Assembly: GCF_007556775.1 (NCBI RefSeq)
Contig: NZ_CP041742.1
Span: forward strand, 1 to 64,000
DNA from: Lysobacter lycopersici
GTDB lineage: Bacteria; Pseudomonadota; Gammaproteobacteria; Xanthomonadales; Xanthomonadaceae
Length of the DNA: 64,000 bases
Reading direction: 5' to 3'
The notes beneath the pieces are model-generated. The model saw only the letters and a list, made by a program, of their open reading frames with translations. It was not told the DNA's origin and made no database searches. The translations under genes were made by a program, and so were the position numbers. Below, piece after piece: positions 56,049-64,000 of this stretch; the stretch's first letter is position 1; each line of letters opens with the position of its first letter.

Positions 56049-56591
56049 ATGACTTCGACCCGTTTCTTCGCCGCAGTGCTTGGATTGGCGTTGTCGCCGC
56101 TCGCCGTCGCGCAAACGAGCACGTCGCCGGAACCGAAGTTGTCCGCCGCCGAATGCGAGGTGTGGGCGCGCGAGCTGGGCTTCGCGCGTTCGGTGGCAGA
56201 ACACGATGGCGACGCGTTCGCCGGCTTCATCGCCGAAGGTGCGGTGTTCGGCGCCAAGCGACCGAACCCGCGGCGCGGTCGCGATGCGGTGGTCGCGGCC
56301 TGGTCCGGCCTCGTCGCCGGCAAGGAGCTGCGGCTGTCGTGGTACCCGGCCATGGTCGCCATCGGCGGCGAGGCCGACGTCGCCTCTTCGAGCGGCCCGG
56401 CGCTGTACGAGGACCTCAGTCCCGGCACCAAGCAGCGCTTCCTGCTCGGCGCCTTCCAGTCGATCTGGCACCGCGACGCCGACGGCGCCTGGCGGGTGCT
56501 GTTCGACGACGGCATCGAGCCGCAGCCGGCCAGCGAGGCCGAAGTCGCGGCGTTCCGGGCCGGGCGCCGCGAGTCCTGCTCGCGCGGCTGA
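56049..56591 (+). CDS. Secreted NTF2/SnoaL-like protein (DUF4440-like)
   Basis: A 180-residue protein with a signal peptide (MTSTRFFAAVLGLALSPLAVA). The mature domain resembles NTF2-like small cone folds of the DUF4440 type: helix LGFARSVAEHDGDAFAGFI, RRGRDAVVAAW, then YEDLSPGTKQRFLLGAFQSI and the last strand WRVLFDDGIEP. No catalytic residues can be assigned. Two cysteines, one near the N-terminus (AAECEV) and one near the end (ESCSRG), could form a disulfide. Function unknown. Confidence 0.65.
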   Translation: MTSTRFFAAVLGLALSPLAVAQTSTSPEPKLSAAECEVWARELGFARSVAEHDGDAFAGFIAEGAVFGAKRPNPRRGRDAVVAAWSGLVAGKELRLSWYPAMVAIGGEADVASSSGPALYEDLSPGTKQRFLLGAFQSIWHRDADGAWRVLFDDGIEPQPASEAEVAAFRAGRRESCSRG

Positions 56592-56654
56592 CAGCGCCCT
56601 AAACGTGCACGAAACGCGCAAGGCGACGGCGGGTCCGGGACGCCGCGAAAGGCG

Positions 56655-56660
56655 TATAAC
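56655..56660 (+). promoter_or_regulatory. -10-like element upstream of the 56686 gene
   Basis: GGCGTATAACGGAG contains TATAAC, one mismatch from TATAAT, 25 bases upstream of the ATG. GGAGG follows at 56674, forming the ribosome-binding site. Confidence 0.35.
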
Positions 56661-56685
56661 GGAGACGTAAACCCGGAGGTGCCCC

Positions 56686-57024
56686 ATGAAACGACTGTTG
56701 CTCGCCAGCCTGCTCGCCGGCCTTGCGTTCGCCGCGTCGGCCCAGTCGGTCGGCACGACCGTGCAGCCCACCGTGCAGGACGACATCCACTCCGACGTCG
56801 CCACCCGCGACGTGCGCGACCACACCTGCCTGCGCGAGACCGGTTCGCTGATCACCACCGCGCAGAACAAGCGCGCCATGCGCCAGGCGCGCGCCAACGG
56901 CGACGCGACCGTCGAGGTGAAGTGCTCGGCCTACGGCCGCGCCTACACCCAGGACGACATCCGCCGCACCGGCGCGATCGACCTCGCCGACGCCCTGCGC
57001 AACCTCGATCCCGCGGCGCACTGA
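56686..57024 (+). CDS. Small secreted protein of unknown function
   Basis: Not recognised. The ATG at 56686 gives 112 residues with a signal peptide (MKRLLLASLLAGLAFAASAQ). The mature part (about 92 residues) has two cysteines (DHTCLRETGS and EVKCSAYGRA) likely disulfide-bonded, and a TRDVRDHTCLRETGSLI segment. CCGGAGG lies 8 bases upstream. It is convergent with ogt, which ends 15 bases later. Similar short cysteine-pair secreted proteins are common in xanthomonads. Confidence 0.6.
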   Translation: MKRLLLASLLAGLAFAASAQSVGTTVQPTVQDDIHSDVATRDVRDHTCLRETGSLITTAQNKRAMRQARANGDATVEVKCSAYGRAYTQDDIRRTGAIDLADALRNLDPAAH

Positions 57025-57039
57025 CGCCGCGTCGCGGCC

Positions 57040-57552
57040 TCAGCCGAACAGGTCGCCCGTTTTCGGCGCGACCTCTGCCGGGGCCAGCGCGCCTTCCAGC
57101 CGCAGCAACGCGGCCTTGATCGGCAAGCCGCCGCCGAAACCCGTCAGCCCGCCGTCCGCGCCGATCACGCGATGGCAGGGCAGCACGATCGGCAGCGGGT
57201 TGCGTCCGTTCGCCGCGCCAACCGCGCGCACCGCATCCGGCGCACCGATGCGTTGTGCCTGTTCGGCATAGCTGCGGGTTTCGCCGTAGGGGATTTCGGC
57301 CAGCGCCCACCAGGCCTTGAGCTGGAACGCGGTGCCGGCCGGCTTCAACGGCAGCTCGAACGTGCGGCGTTCGCCCGCGAAATATTCCATGAGTTGCCGA
57401 CGCGCCTCGGCGAGGCGCCCGGGCGAATGCAGCCACGCCGCCTGGCCATGCACTTCGTGCCGATTGGTGGCGAACAGCACGTGGCGCAGGCCGTCGACGT
57501 CGGTGGCGACTGTCAGCGGACCGATGGGCGTGTCGAAACGGTCGTACCACAT
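57040..57552 (-). CDS. ogt: Methylated-DNA--protein-cysteine methyltransferase
   Basis: A suicide repair enzyme that removes O6-alkyl groups from guanine in DNA. The ATG at 57552 gives 170 residues ([20 protein letters not shown]). The active-site loop [15 protein letters not shown] contains the acceptor cysteine C126. The helix-turn-helix [19 protein letters not shown] and G(R)NPLPIV loop are normal. No AraC-like Ada domain is fused, hence Ogt-type. An in-frame extension to 57741 lies in the hutU start region and is rejected. Confidence 0.94.
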   Translation of the reverse strand: MWYDRFDTPIGPLTVATDVDGLRHVLFATNRHEVHGQAAWLHSPGRLAEARRQLMEYFAGERRTFELPLKPAGTAFQLKAWWALAEIPYGETRSYAEQAQRIGAPDAVRAVGAANGRNPLPIVLPCHRVIGADGGLTGFGGGLPIKAALLRLEGALAPAEVAPKTGDLFG

Positions 57553-57600
57553 GTTTTTAGTGTGCCCGATTCGTGCCGATGACGTCGCCCGGTGCGGTGC

Positions 57601-57606
57601 GATAAT
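57601..57606 (+). promoter_or_regulatory. -10-like GATAAT upstream of hutU
   Basis: GCGATAATCGCGGC (57599-57612) contains GATAAT, 28 bases upstream of the hutU ATG. The same 14 bases occur upstream of dsbB at 14668-14681. No good -35 hexamer is seen. Confidence 0.45.
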
Positions 57607-57634
57607 CGCGGCTTCGCTTCCGGAGCCGCGCCCC

Positions 57635-59302
57635 ATGCCAAGCCGCCACGACCCGTCCCGCAAGATCCGCGCGCCGCGCGGCGCCACGTTGAACTGCAAG
57701 TCGTGGCTGACCGAAGCGCCGTTCCGCATGCTGCAGAACAACCTCGACGCGGAAGTCGCGGAACGCCCGGAAGACCTCGTCGTCTACGGCGGCATCGGCC
57801 GCGCCGCGCGCGACTGGGAGTGCTACGACAGGATCCTCGAAACGCTGAAAACCCTCGGCGACGACGAAACCCTGCTGATCCAGTCCGGCAAGCCGGTCGG
57901 CGTGTTCCCCACGCATCCGGACGCGCCGCGCGTGCTGCTCGCCAATTCCAACCTCGTGCCGCACTGGGCGACGTGGGAGCACTTCAACGAACTCGATAAG
58001 AAGGGGCTGATGATGTACGGCCAGATGACGGCCGGTTCGTGGATCTACATCGGCTCGCAGGGCATCGTGCAGGGCACCTACGAAACCTTCGTCGAGATGG
58101 GTCGCCAGCATTACGGCGGTTCGCTCAAGGGCAAGTGGATCCTGACCGCGGGCCTCGGCGGCATGGGCGGCGCACAGCCGCTGGCCGCGTCACTCGCGGG
58201 CGCGTGTTCGCTCAACATCGAATGCCGGCAGTCGAGCATCGATTTCCGCCTGAAGACGCGCTACGTCGACGAACAGGCGAACGACCTCGATGACGCGCTC
58301 GCGCGCATCGCCAAATACACCGCTGCCGGTGAAGCGAAATCCATCGCGCTGCTCGGCAATGCCGCCGACGTGCTGCCGGAACTGGTGCGTCGCGGAGTCA
58401 AGCCCGATTGCGTCACCGACCAGACCAGCGCGCACGATCCGGTGCACGGCTACCTGCCGGTCGGCTGGACGGTGGAACAGTGGGAAGCCGAGCAGAAGGC
58501 GAATCCGGACAAGGTGCGCGATGCGGCGAAGAAGTCCATGCGCACGCATGTCGAGGCGATGCTGGCCTTCCATGCGGTCGGCATCCCGACCGTCGATTAC
58601 GGCAACAACATCCGGCAGATGGCCTTCGACGAAGGCCTCAAGAACGCCTTCGATTTCCCCGGCTTCGTCCCGGCCTACGTGCGTCCGCTGTTCTGCCGCG
58701 GCGTCGGTCCGTTCCGCTGGGTCGCGCTCAGCGGCGATCCGGAGGACATCTACAAGACCGACGCGAAGGTGAAGGAGCTGATTCCCGACGATGCGCACCT
58801 GCACAACTGGCTGGACATGGCGCGCGAACGCATTTCCTTCCAGGGCCTGCCGGCGCGGATCTGCTGGGTCGGCCTCGGCCAGCGCCACAAGCTCGGGCTC
58901 GCGTTCAACGAGATGGTGCGCAACGGCGAACTGAAGGCGCCGGTCGTCATCGGTCGCGATCATCTCGATTCCGGTTCCGTCGCGTCGCCGAACCGCGAAA
59001 CCGAATCCATGCGTGACGGCAGCGATGCGGTTTCCGACTGGCCGCTGCTCAATGCGATGCTCAACACCGCCGGCGGCGCGACCTGGGTGTCGCTGCACCA
59101 CGGCGGCGGCGTCGGCATGGGCTATTCGCAGCACAGCGGCGTGGTGATCGTCTGCGACGGCACGGAAGCCGCCGACAAGCGCATCGCGCGGGTGTTGTGG
59201 AACGACCCGGGCACCGGCGTGATGCGCCATGCGGATGCGGGTTACGACATCGCCAAGCAGTGCGCGAAGGAGCAGGGGCTGAAGCTGCCGATGCAGGGCT
59301 GA
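57635..59302 (+). CDS. hutU: Urocanate hydratase
   Basis: HutU hydrates urocanate using tightly bound NAD. The ATG at 57635 gives 555 residues ([20 protein letters not shown]). It carries the NAD-binding segment [20 protein letters not shown], the [15 protein letters not shown] region, [17 protein letters not shown] with the conserved cysteine, and [20 protein letters not shown]. Family length is about 556. Upstream in-frame codons (57317) run through ogt. An ATP-grasp gene follows after 10 bases. Confidence 0.96.
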   Translation: MPSRHDPSRKIRAPRGATLNCKSWLTEAPFRMLQNNLDAEVAERPEDLVVYGGIGRAARDWECYDRILETLKTLGDDETLLIQSGKPVGVFPTHPDAPRVLLANSNLVPHWATWEHFNELDKKGLMMYGQMTAGSWIYIGSQGIVQGTYETFVEMGRQHYGGSLKGKWILTAGLGGMGGAQPLAASLAGACSLNIECRQSSIDFRLKTRYVDEQANDLDDALARIAKYTAAGEAKSIALLGNAADVLPELVRRGVKPDCVTDQTSAHDPVHGYLPVGWTVEQWEAEQKANPDKVRDAAKKSMRTHVEAMLAFHAVGIPTVDYGNNIRQMAFDEGLKNAFDFPGFVPAYVRPLFCRGVGPFRWVALSGDPEDIYKTDAKVKELIPDDAHLHNWLDMARERISFQGLPARICWVGLGQRHKLGLAFNEMVRNGELKAPVVIGRDHLDSGSVASPNRETESMRDGSDAVSDWPLLNAMLNTAGGATWVSLHHGGGVGMGYSQHSGVVIVCDGTEAADKRIARVLWNDPGTGVMRHADAGYDIAKQCAKEQGLKLPMQG

Positions 59303-59312
59303 GGAACACCGC

Positions 59313-60185
59313 GTGCATCGCGTCGCCATCCTCACGCCCGATCCGACGGAAGGCGACAATGCTACGTTGTGGCCGAAGGTGCTGGCGCGCCTGCAAACGG
59401 CGCTGGATGGCGCGGGCATCGAGGCGGTGCCGACGCCGTGGACCGCGCATGTCGATGATGCGTCGGGCTTGCGGGATTTCGACCGCGTGCTGCCGTTGCT
59501 GGCCTGGGGTTACCACTTCCAGCACGCGCGCTGGTTGCGTGCCTGCGCGACATGGCAGCGCGAAGGCCTGCCGGTGGCGAATCCCGCGAGCATGCTGGCG
59601 TGGAATTCGGACAAGCGCTACCTCGCGCGGCTCGCCGAACGCGGTGTCGCGATCCCGCCGACGACGTTCACCGACGCGTTGTCGCAGGCCGTCGTCGAGC
59701 GCGCATTCGACGGCACGGGCGCCGACGAATTGATCGTCAAGCCCGCGGTATCGGGCGGTGCGTGGAAAACCCGGCGCGTTCGTCGCGGCGATGTCGTCGA
59801 GGATGCGCCTGGCACGACGATGCTGGTGCAGCCCTACATGCCGACGATAGAAACCGAGGGCGAAACCTCGTTGTTGTATTTCGGCGGGCGTTTCAGCCAT
59901 GCGGTGAACAAGCGCCCGGTCGCCGGCGAGTTCCGCATCCAGGAGGAATTCGGCGGACTGTATGCGTTGTTGCCGTCGCCGCCGGCAGGTGCGGTGGCGC
60001 TGGCGGAGCAGGTGTTGGCCGCAGTCGACGAGCCGCTGTTGTACGCGCGCATCGACATGGTGCCGGACGCGGATGGGCGATGGCTGTTGATGGAAGCCGA
60101 GTTGATCGAGCCGGATTTCTACCTGGGGGTGGATCCGGGGAAGGGTGCGGGCTTCGCGCGGGCGTTGGTTGAAATGGTGGGGTGA
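59313..60185 (+). CDS. ATP-grasp domain protein of unknown function
   Basis: A 290-residue protein starting at GTG 59313. The ATP-grasp fold is indicated by the first lysine in ELIVKPAVSGGAWKTRRV, VQPYMPTIETEGETSLLYFG, and a C-terminal MEAELIEPDFYLG containing the glutamate and asparagine-like ligands. The N-terminal domain carries LLAWGYHFQHARWLRACATW. This is the family often called RimK-like or hypothetical cyanophycin/glutathione-synthetase-related. It is likely in the same transcript as hutU. A peptide-ligation product is plausible but unknown. Confidence 0.75.
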   Translation: MHRVAILTPDPTEGDNATLWPKVLARLQTALDGAGIEAVPTPWTAHVDDASGLRDFDRVLPLLAWGYHFQHARWLRACATWQREGLPVANPASMLAWNSDKRYLARLAERGVAIPPTTFTDALSQAVVERAFDGTGADELIVKPAVSGGAWKTRRVRRGDVVEDAPGTTMLVQPYMPTIETEGETSLLYFGGRFSHAVNKRPVAGEFRIQEEFGGLYALLPSPPAGAVALAEQVLAAVDEPLLYARIDMVPDADGRWLLMEAELIEPDFYLGVDPGKGAGFARALVEMVG

Positions 60186-60396
60186 TTGCGAAACCGGAGC
60201 GGCGCAGCAGCAGGCATCCGAATGTCGTTCGCGTCGGAAATCCGTGGAACTCCAGCGAAATTCGCCGATCGGATGCAGCGCCGGATTCAACAGCGCATTT
60301 AGGTCGAAATTCCCGCCCGTTTCCGCATCTTCACAATTCGTCCACGTACTCCAACGTCAGCTGAAGCCGGGCGGTCGCGCAGGCTGAAAAGATCGC

Positions 60397-60402
60397 TATA
60401 TT
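60397..60402 (+). promoter_or_regulatory. -10 element of the lipoprotein gene
   Basis: GATCGCTATATTCC contains TATATT, one mismatch from TATAAT, 33 bases before the ATG at 60436. The 250-base spacer upstream (60186-60435) has no gene. GAAGGAGAG (60421-60429) is a strong ribosome-binding site. Confidence 0.5.
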
Positions 60403-60435
60403 CCGACCTCCCCCGACGATGGAAGGAGAGTTGCC

Positions 60436-60696
60436 ATGTTCCTGACCAAGAAACACCTGGCCCGCGCGCTCGGCGTGGCGATCGCTGCCCTGGCCCTGAC
60501 CAGCTGCGCCACCTACAAGGACGAGTTCGCGAACATCAACACGCGCCTCGATTCGCTCGACACCAAGGTCCAGGCCGCGGCCCAGAGCGCCGACGCCGCC
60601 AACCAGTCCGCGACGCAGGCCAACCAGCGGCTGGACCAGATCGAAGGCCGCGTGCAGCAGCTCGAGATGGCGAAGGGTCGCCAGCCGCGCGGCTGA
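60436..60696 (+). CDS. Alanine-zipper murein lipoprotein (Lpp/OprI-like)
   Basis: An 86-residue outer-membrane lipoprotein. The signal peptide ends in a lipobox LALTSC. The mature chain is a heptad-repeat coiled coil with alanine at core positions (LDSLDTKVQAAAQSADAANQ, then SATQANQRLDQIEGRVQQL), the arrangement of Lpp and OprI. The C-terminus reads KGRQPRG instead of the terminal lysine used by Lpp for covalent attachment to peptidoglycan, so a bound form is uncertain. A terminator follows. Confidence 0.85.
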   Translation: MFLTKKHLARALGVAIAALALTSCATYKDEFANINTRLDSLDTKVQAAAQSADAANQSATQANQRLDQIEGRVQQLEMAKGRQPRG

Positions 60697-60735
60697 TCGC
60701 TGTTGCGCGATTCGCGACCACTGGTTTGAACCGGA

Positions 60736-60775
60736 GACTGGTGGCCTTGCCGGCCACCGGTCTTCGCTTTTCTTT
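60736..60775 (+). terminator. Terminator of the lipoprotein gene
   Basis: GACTGGTGGCC and GGCCACCGGTC form an 11-bp stem (one wobble) around TTGCC, followed by TTCGCTTTTCTTT. Confidence 0.8.
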
Positions 60776-60790
60776 CAGGCCTCGATTCCG

Positions 60791-61543
60791 ATGAACCGTC
60801 CCATCCGCATGCGCATATTCCCTGCAATCGCTCGTGGTGCGCTGGCGTTGAGCTTGGCGTTCGCTGGCGTTGGCGTGGCCAGCGCGAAGGATGTCGACGC
60901 GAAAGAGGCCAGCGCGAAACCGGTGGCCGCCCTCGACCAGTTGCCGCCGGACCAGCCGGTGTCGGACACGGTGACCGAGCTCGCGGGCTGGGTGGTCGCA
61001 AGCAAGGACAGCGAAGGCTATCCGTTCGCGGTCATCGACAAGGCCGCGGCGCAGGTGCTGGTGTTCGGCGGCGACGGCAAGCTTCGCGGCGCGGCGCCCG
61101 GGCTCTTCGGTTCGGCGAAGGGCGATCATTCGGCCCCCGGCGTCGCCGGTCTCGCGCTGCGCGAGATCCCGGGCCGGGATCGCACGACGCCCGCGGGTCG
61201 ATTCGTGGGCGGTTTCGGGCCGTCGATCGACGCAGGGCGGGTGCTGTGGGTGGATTACGATTCCTCGGTGTCGATGCATCCGACGGCGACGGGCGTCGCG
61301 AGCGAGAAGCGCCCAGAACGCCTCGCATCGCCTTCGCCGGACGACAACCGCATCACGCATGGATGCATCAACGTTTCGCCCGAGTTTTACGAGCAGGTGG
61401 TCGCGCCGACGTTCGCGCATGGCGGGGTGTTCTACATCCTGCCGGACAAGGCGTCGCTGGCGGAGACTTTCCCGGAGTTCGCGCAAAGTCGCGCCGCGAC
61501 TGCGCAACGCAAGGCCGGAAAACACTCACAACGCGCGCGCTAG
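60791..61543 (+). CDS. L,D-transpeptidase family protein
   Basis: A 250-residue secreted protein with a signal peptide (after MNRPIRMRIFPAIARGALAL). The YkuD/ErfK-like catalytic motif is at DDNRITHGCINVSPEFYEQV, with the histidine and the nucleophilic cysteine in THGCINV. An upstream histidine lies in VSMHPTATG. Preceding segments are FAVIDKAAAQVLVFGGDGKL and PAGRFVGGFGPS. It could crosslink peptidoglycan or attach proteins to it, and the lipoprotein gene just upstream may be related. Confidence 0.83.
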   Translation: MNRPIRMRIFPAIARGALALSLAFAGVGVASAKDVDAKEASAKPVAALDQLPPDQPVSDTVTELAGWVVASKDSEGYPFAVIDKAAAQVLVFGGDGKLRGAAPGLFGSAKGDHSAPGVAGLALREIPGRDRTTPAGRFVGGFGPSIDAGRVLWVDYDSSVSMHPTATGVASEKRPERLASPSPDDNRITHGCINVSPEFYEQVVAPTFAHGGVFYILPDKASLAETFPEFAQSRAATAQRKAGKHSQRAR

Positions 61544-61566
61544 CGAAGGCTGCGTTGGCGAGAACT

Positions 61567-62835
61567 TCAGGCGGTCTTTTCCGCCTTAGGTGTCTTTTCT
61601 ACCGCAGGAATGTCGAAGACGAGTACTGTCAGTATCAGCTCGCGATTTGCATCTGCTGGATGGTGCATGACATATCGATATCCTGATTGATGCTTCCAGT
61701 TGAGCGTACGTTTGTAGAATTCGTGCGTCTCGCTTGTTGCCTTGATTTCTTCCAGAACTTTGCTCGTGTTTTTGTTCTTGTTGAATATCAAAATAGCGGT
61801 CTTTGTGTCACGCCATGAAGAATAGCCAAGGAGCTGATCGATGGTTTCTTGGTAGACCTTCTTGCCTTTCCAAAATTTGCACTCACCAATGAACACGTTT
61901 TTTCCGTCGATACGCAACAAAATATCGGTTTTTCCTCCAGCATTGAACGTTTCGCCGGTTGCTTGTCCCTCAAACTGTCCGTTGAGTTGCACGAGGTAGT
62001 GATCTCGCAGCGCTTCTTCGCCCATTGTCGCGAATGTGGATGGGCTTCGTTCCATCACTTGCGTCATGTTCTGAATCACGGTGAGCACGTGCTCGTAGTG
62101 CTCCACACTCATAGTTGGTTCTGGTTCGAAGGGCGCTGCTGATGCCTTTGGAAGAGTTGGTGCAACCTTCTTACGTATCGTTGGGGCGGCGAAGGTTTGC
62201 GGAGCATGGGAGCGTACTTTTAACGGTATACCAAGCGCAGCAACTCGACCTTGATTCGCGAGCAATCGCTCCTTGCGCTTTCGGACCGCGGTTTCGGCAA
62301 CGGCATAAATACCATTGTTGAAGCCACTCATATCTTTTCTAACCCAATCCAAGTGTCGATCAATCTCATCAAGTTGACGATCCAGCGAAGGTCTGATGTC
62401 CGTATTCATGTCATGCGGGATTTCAAACGACAGGATGAGGTGCTGGCCAACCACTTTTCCTCTTGGCGGCGACATAGTAAAAGTGCTCGCTCTTGCCTTG
62501 AAAAGATCGCCTTCTCCAGCAAAAGGGACATCAATGTCGATCTGTTGACCGGGAATGTATACCGGGCGGCTTTCGTCTCTGATCCAACGATTTCCGTGAT
62601 ATCGGGCGTCAACTTGCGTTTCGCGTTGATCTGCCGTCATTTCATCGCGTAGTAGGCTCGGTGGCTCAATGGTGTACTTTTCGACAAAGTATTGGACCAA
62701 GTCATCTTCCGACGTATTGAGTAAGCGGTTGGCCTCAAGCCCTTCGATTTCCCTAATAATCTGATCGCGTTGATGGTCAATCACGTTCCGCAATTCGAGA
62801 TCGGAAAATAGGTACCCCTTGTCATACGCGCTCAT
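61567..62835 (-). CDS. PD-(D/E)XK nuclease-like protein, AT-richer island gene
   Basis: Not a named family member. The 422-residue protein has two parts. The N-terminal 220 residues carry VIDHQRDQIIREIEGLEANR, LVQYFVEKYTIEPPSLL and ILSFEIPHDMNTDIRPSLDR, probably a helical partner or recognition domain. The C-terminal 150 residues carry a nuclease core: GKTDILLRIDG, then VFIGECKFWKGKKVYQETID, which fits D-(x)n-ExK with Q further on. GAGGTTTGTTATG gives a good ribosome-binding site. The gene has clearly lower GC than its neighbours, with T-rich codons, suggesting horizontal transfer. Phage-defence or restriction function is possible. Confidence 0.62.
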   Translation of the reverse strand: MSAYDKGYLFSDLELRNVIDHQRDQIIREIEGLEANRLLNTSEDDLVQYFVEKYTIEPPSLLRDEMTADQRETQVDARYHGNRWIRDESRPVYIPGQQIDIDVPFAGEGDLFKARASTFTMSPPRGKVVGQHLILSFEIPHDMNTDIRPSLDRQLDEIDRHLDWVRKDMSGFNNGIYAVAETAVRKRKERLLANQGRVAALGIPLKVRSHAPQTFAAPTIRKKVAPTLPKASAAPFEPEPTMSVEHYEHVLTVIQNMTQVMERSPSTFATMGEEALRDHYLVQLNGQFEGQATGETFNAGGKTDILLRIDGKNVFIGECKFWKGKKVYQETIDQLLGYSSWRDTKTAILIFNKNKNTSKVLEEIKATSETHEFYKRTLNWKHQSGYRYVMHHPADANRELILTVLVFDIPAVEKTPKAEKTA

Positions 62836-62999
62836 AACAAACCTCGATCACTAAGTGCGTCTTTAATTTATTTTCCCAGTTCACGTATCAATATGTGAGA
62901 CTGATTCACAATGTTGACATTTCCAGCGAGCGCAGCTCGTCTAAGGTCAATTACCGCAACTAGGCGTGTGCCGCTTACCCGACTTTTGTCAGCACGACA

Positions 63000-63761
63000 T
63001 CACGCCTTCAACTTGTACCCCGTCCTGAAAATCCACCACACCGCCAGCAGGCACAGCGCCAGGAAGCCCAGCGTCGCGGCGACGCTGATCCCCACGTTCA
63101 CGTCCGACAACCCATAGAAACTCCAGCGGAACCCGCTGATCAGGTACACCACCGGATTGAACAGCGCGATCTTCTGCCACACCGGCGGCAGCATCGAGAT
63201 CGAATAGAACGCACCACCGAGGAACGTCAGCGGCGTCACGATCATCAACGGGATCACTTGCAATTTCTGGAAATCGTCCGCCCACAGCCCGATGATGAAA
63301 CCGAACAGGCTGAAACTCACCGACGTCAGCAGCAGGAACGCCAGCATCCACAGCGGATGCGCGATGTGGTACGGCACGAACAACCGCGCCGTCACCAGGA
63401 TCAGCACGCCCAGCATCACCGACTTGGTCGCCGCGGCGCCGACATAGCCCAGCACCACTTCCAGCGGCGACACCGGTGCGGACAGCAATTCGTAGATCGT
63501 CCCGGCCCACTTCGGCATGTAGATGCCGAAGGACGCGTTCGAAATGCTCTCGTTGAGCAGCGACAGCATCAGCAGGCCGGGGATGATGAAGGCGCCGTAG
63601 CTGACGCCGTCCACGTCGCCCATGCGCGAGCCGATGGCCGCGCCGAACACCACGAAATACAGCGAGGTCGAGAGCACCGGCGAGGCGATGGACTGGGTGA
63701 TGGTGCGGAAGGTGCGCGCCATCTCGAAGCGGTAGATCGCCTTGATCCCGTGGACGTTCAT
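63000..63761 (-). CDS. ABC-2 type transporter permease
   Basis: A 253-residue membrane protein of the ABC-2 family, with six hydrophobic segments. It has the MSMTTS-like reentrant region [20 protein letters not shown] and the signature [17 protein letters not shown] followed by a last helix pair. It overlaps the ATPase gene by 4 bases. Substrate unknown; daunorubicin or polysaccharide-type exporters share this arrangement. Confidence 0.9.
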   Translation of the reverse strand: MNVHGIKAIYRFEMARTFRTITQSIASPVLSTSLYFVVFGAAIGSRMGDVDGVSYGAFIIPGLLMLSLLNESISNASFGIYMPKWAGTIYELLSAPVSPLEVVLGYVGAAATKSVMLGVLILVTARLFVPYHIAHPLWMLAFLLLTSVSFSLFGFIIGLWADDFQKLQVIPLMIVTPLTFLGGAFYSISMLPPVWQKIALFNPVVYLISGFRWSFYGLSDVNVGISVAATLGFLALCLLAVWWIFRTGYKLKA

Positions 63762-64000
63762 GCGCGCGCCTCCTTGCCGCCGCCGCGCGACTCGTCGTGC
63801 ACCAGGCTGACGAAGATCTCCTCCAGCGAGCTTTCGCTGGAATGCAGGTCCTTGAAGCCGATGCCGAGGTCGCCGAGCCGGCGCAGCAATGTGGCAATCC
63901 CGGTGCGTTCGGCCTGCGTGTCGAAGGTGTAGACCAGCGCGTTGCCGCCGTCGGCCAGTTCCAGCGGTTCGCCGGTCAGTTCCTGCGGGATCGCCTGCAA
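63758..64000 (-). CDS. ABC transporter ATP-binding protein, C-terminal end (partial)
   Basis: The 3' 80 codons of an ABC ATPase, cut by the window end. The visible part is the C-terminal domain of ABC-2 exporter ATPases ([21 protein letters not shown]). Walker motifs lie beyond the window. It overlaps the permease start, so the pair forms one transcript. The 164-base spacer at 62836-62999 separates them from the nuclease-like gene. Confidence 0.88.
   Translation of the reverse strand: MQAIPQELTGEPLELADGGNALVYTFDTQAERTGIATLLRRLGDLGIGFKDLHSSESSLEEIFVSLVHDESRGGGKEARA

Noticed and set aside
62251-62652. Plus-strand frame opposite the nuclease-like gene
   Set aside because: The minus strand encodes a protein with a recognisable nuclease motif and ribosome-binding site. 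The plus-strand frame has none.

Overview
The window comes from a high-GC gammaproteobacterium of the Xanthomonadaceae/Lysobacteraceae (Xanthomonas, Lysobacter, Luteimonas and relatives). The evidence is the S10-spc-alpha ribosomal gene order with Xanthomonas-like protein sequences and lengths, the prpB/prpC, folC-SPOR-purF and tdh-kbl neighbourhoods, and short GTAGGAGCG- and GTAGGGTGGG-type palindromic repeats. The species cannot be fixed from the sequence alone.

Layout. 1-14650 is the ribosomal superoperon: the 3' end of tuf, a structured S10 leader with its own promoter, then rpsJ-rplC-rplD-rplW-rplB-rpsS-rplV-rpsC-rplP-rpmC-rpsQ-rplN-rplX-rplE-rpsN-rpsH-rplF-rplR-rpsE-rpmD-rplO-secY. A second promoter follows, then rpsM-rpsK-rpsD-rpoA-rplQ and a strong terminator. 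14700-26150 holds housekeeping metabolism: dsbB, a class II DAHP synthase, a duplicated-domain secreted protein, typA, a cyclophilin, an aminotransferase, mdh and the methylcitrate genes prpB-prpC. 26160-30450 is a minus-strand run: GST, cell-wall hydrolase, 2,4-dienoyl-CoA reductase and a LigB-type dioxygenase. 30675-44012 has an OmpA-family porin, a pseudouridine synthase, threonine catabolism (tdh-kbl), the folC/SPOR/purF cluster, lpxH and gltX.

44022-50378 is the most coherent accessory locus and looks like a zinc-homeostasis island. It contains a Zur regulator, a TonB-dependent receptor divergent from a coiled-coil outer-membrane porin-like protein, a ZnuA-like binding protein, a ZnuB-like permease and a MerC-family membrane protein. 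At least one good Zur-box-like palindrome and two weaker ones lie in its intergenic spaces. No ABC ATPase gene is present in the locus.

50590-60185 contains a THX-type small ribosomal protein with a histone-like tail and scattered histidine-utilisation genes (hutI coupled to a CLC chloride transporter, hutF, hutU). It also has a nucleotide pyrophosphatase-like lipoprotein, an alkyltransferase and an uncharacterised ATP-grasp protein. 60436-64000 holds an alanine-zipper lipoprotein, an L,D-transpeptidase, an AT-richer PD-(D/E)XK nuclease-like gene that looks acquired, and an ABC-2 exporter truncated by the window end.

The features most worth following up are the Zn locus without an ATPase, the repeat elements whose arms supply stop codons to flanking genes, the S10-leader attenuator, the nuclease-like gene and the duplicated DLDGDG protein.
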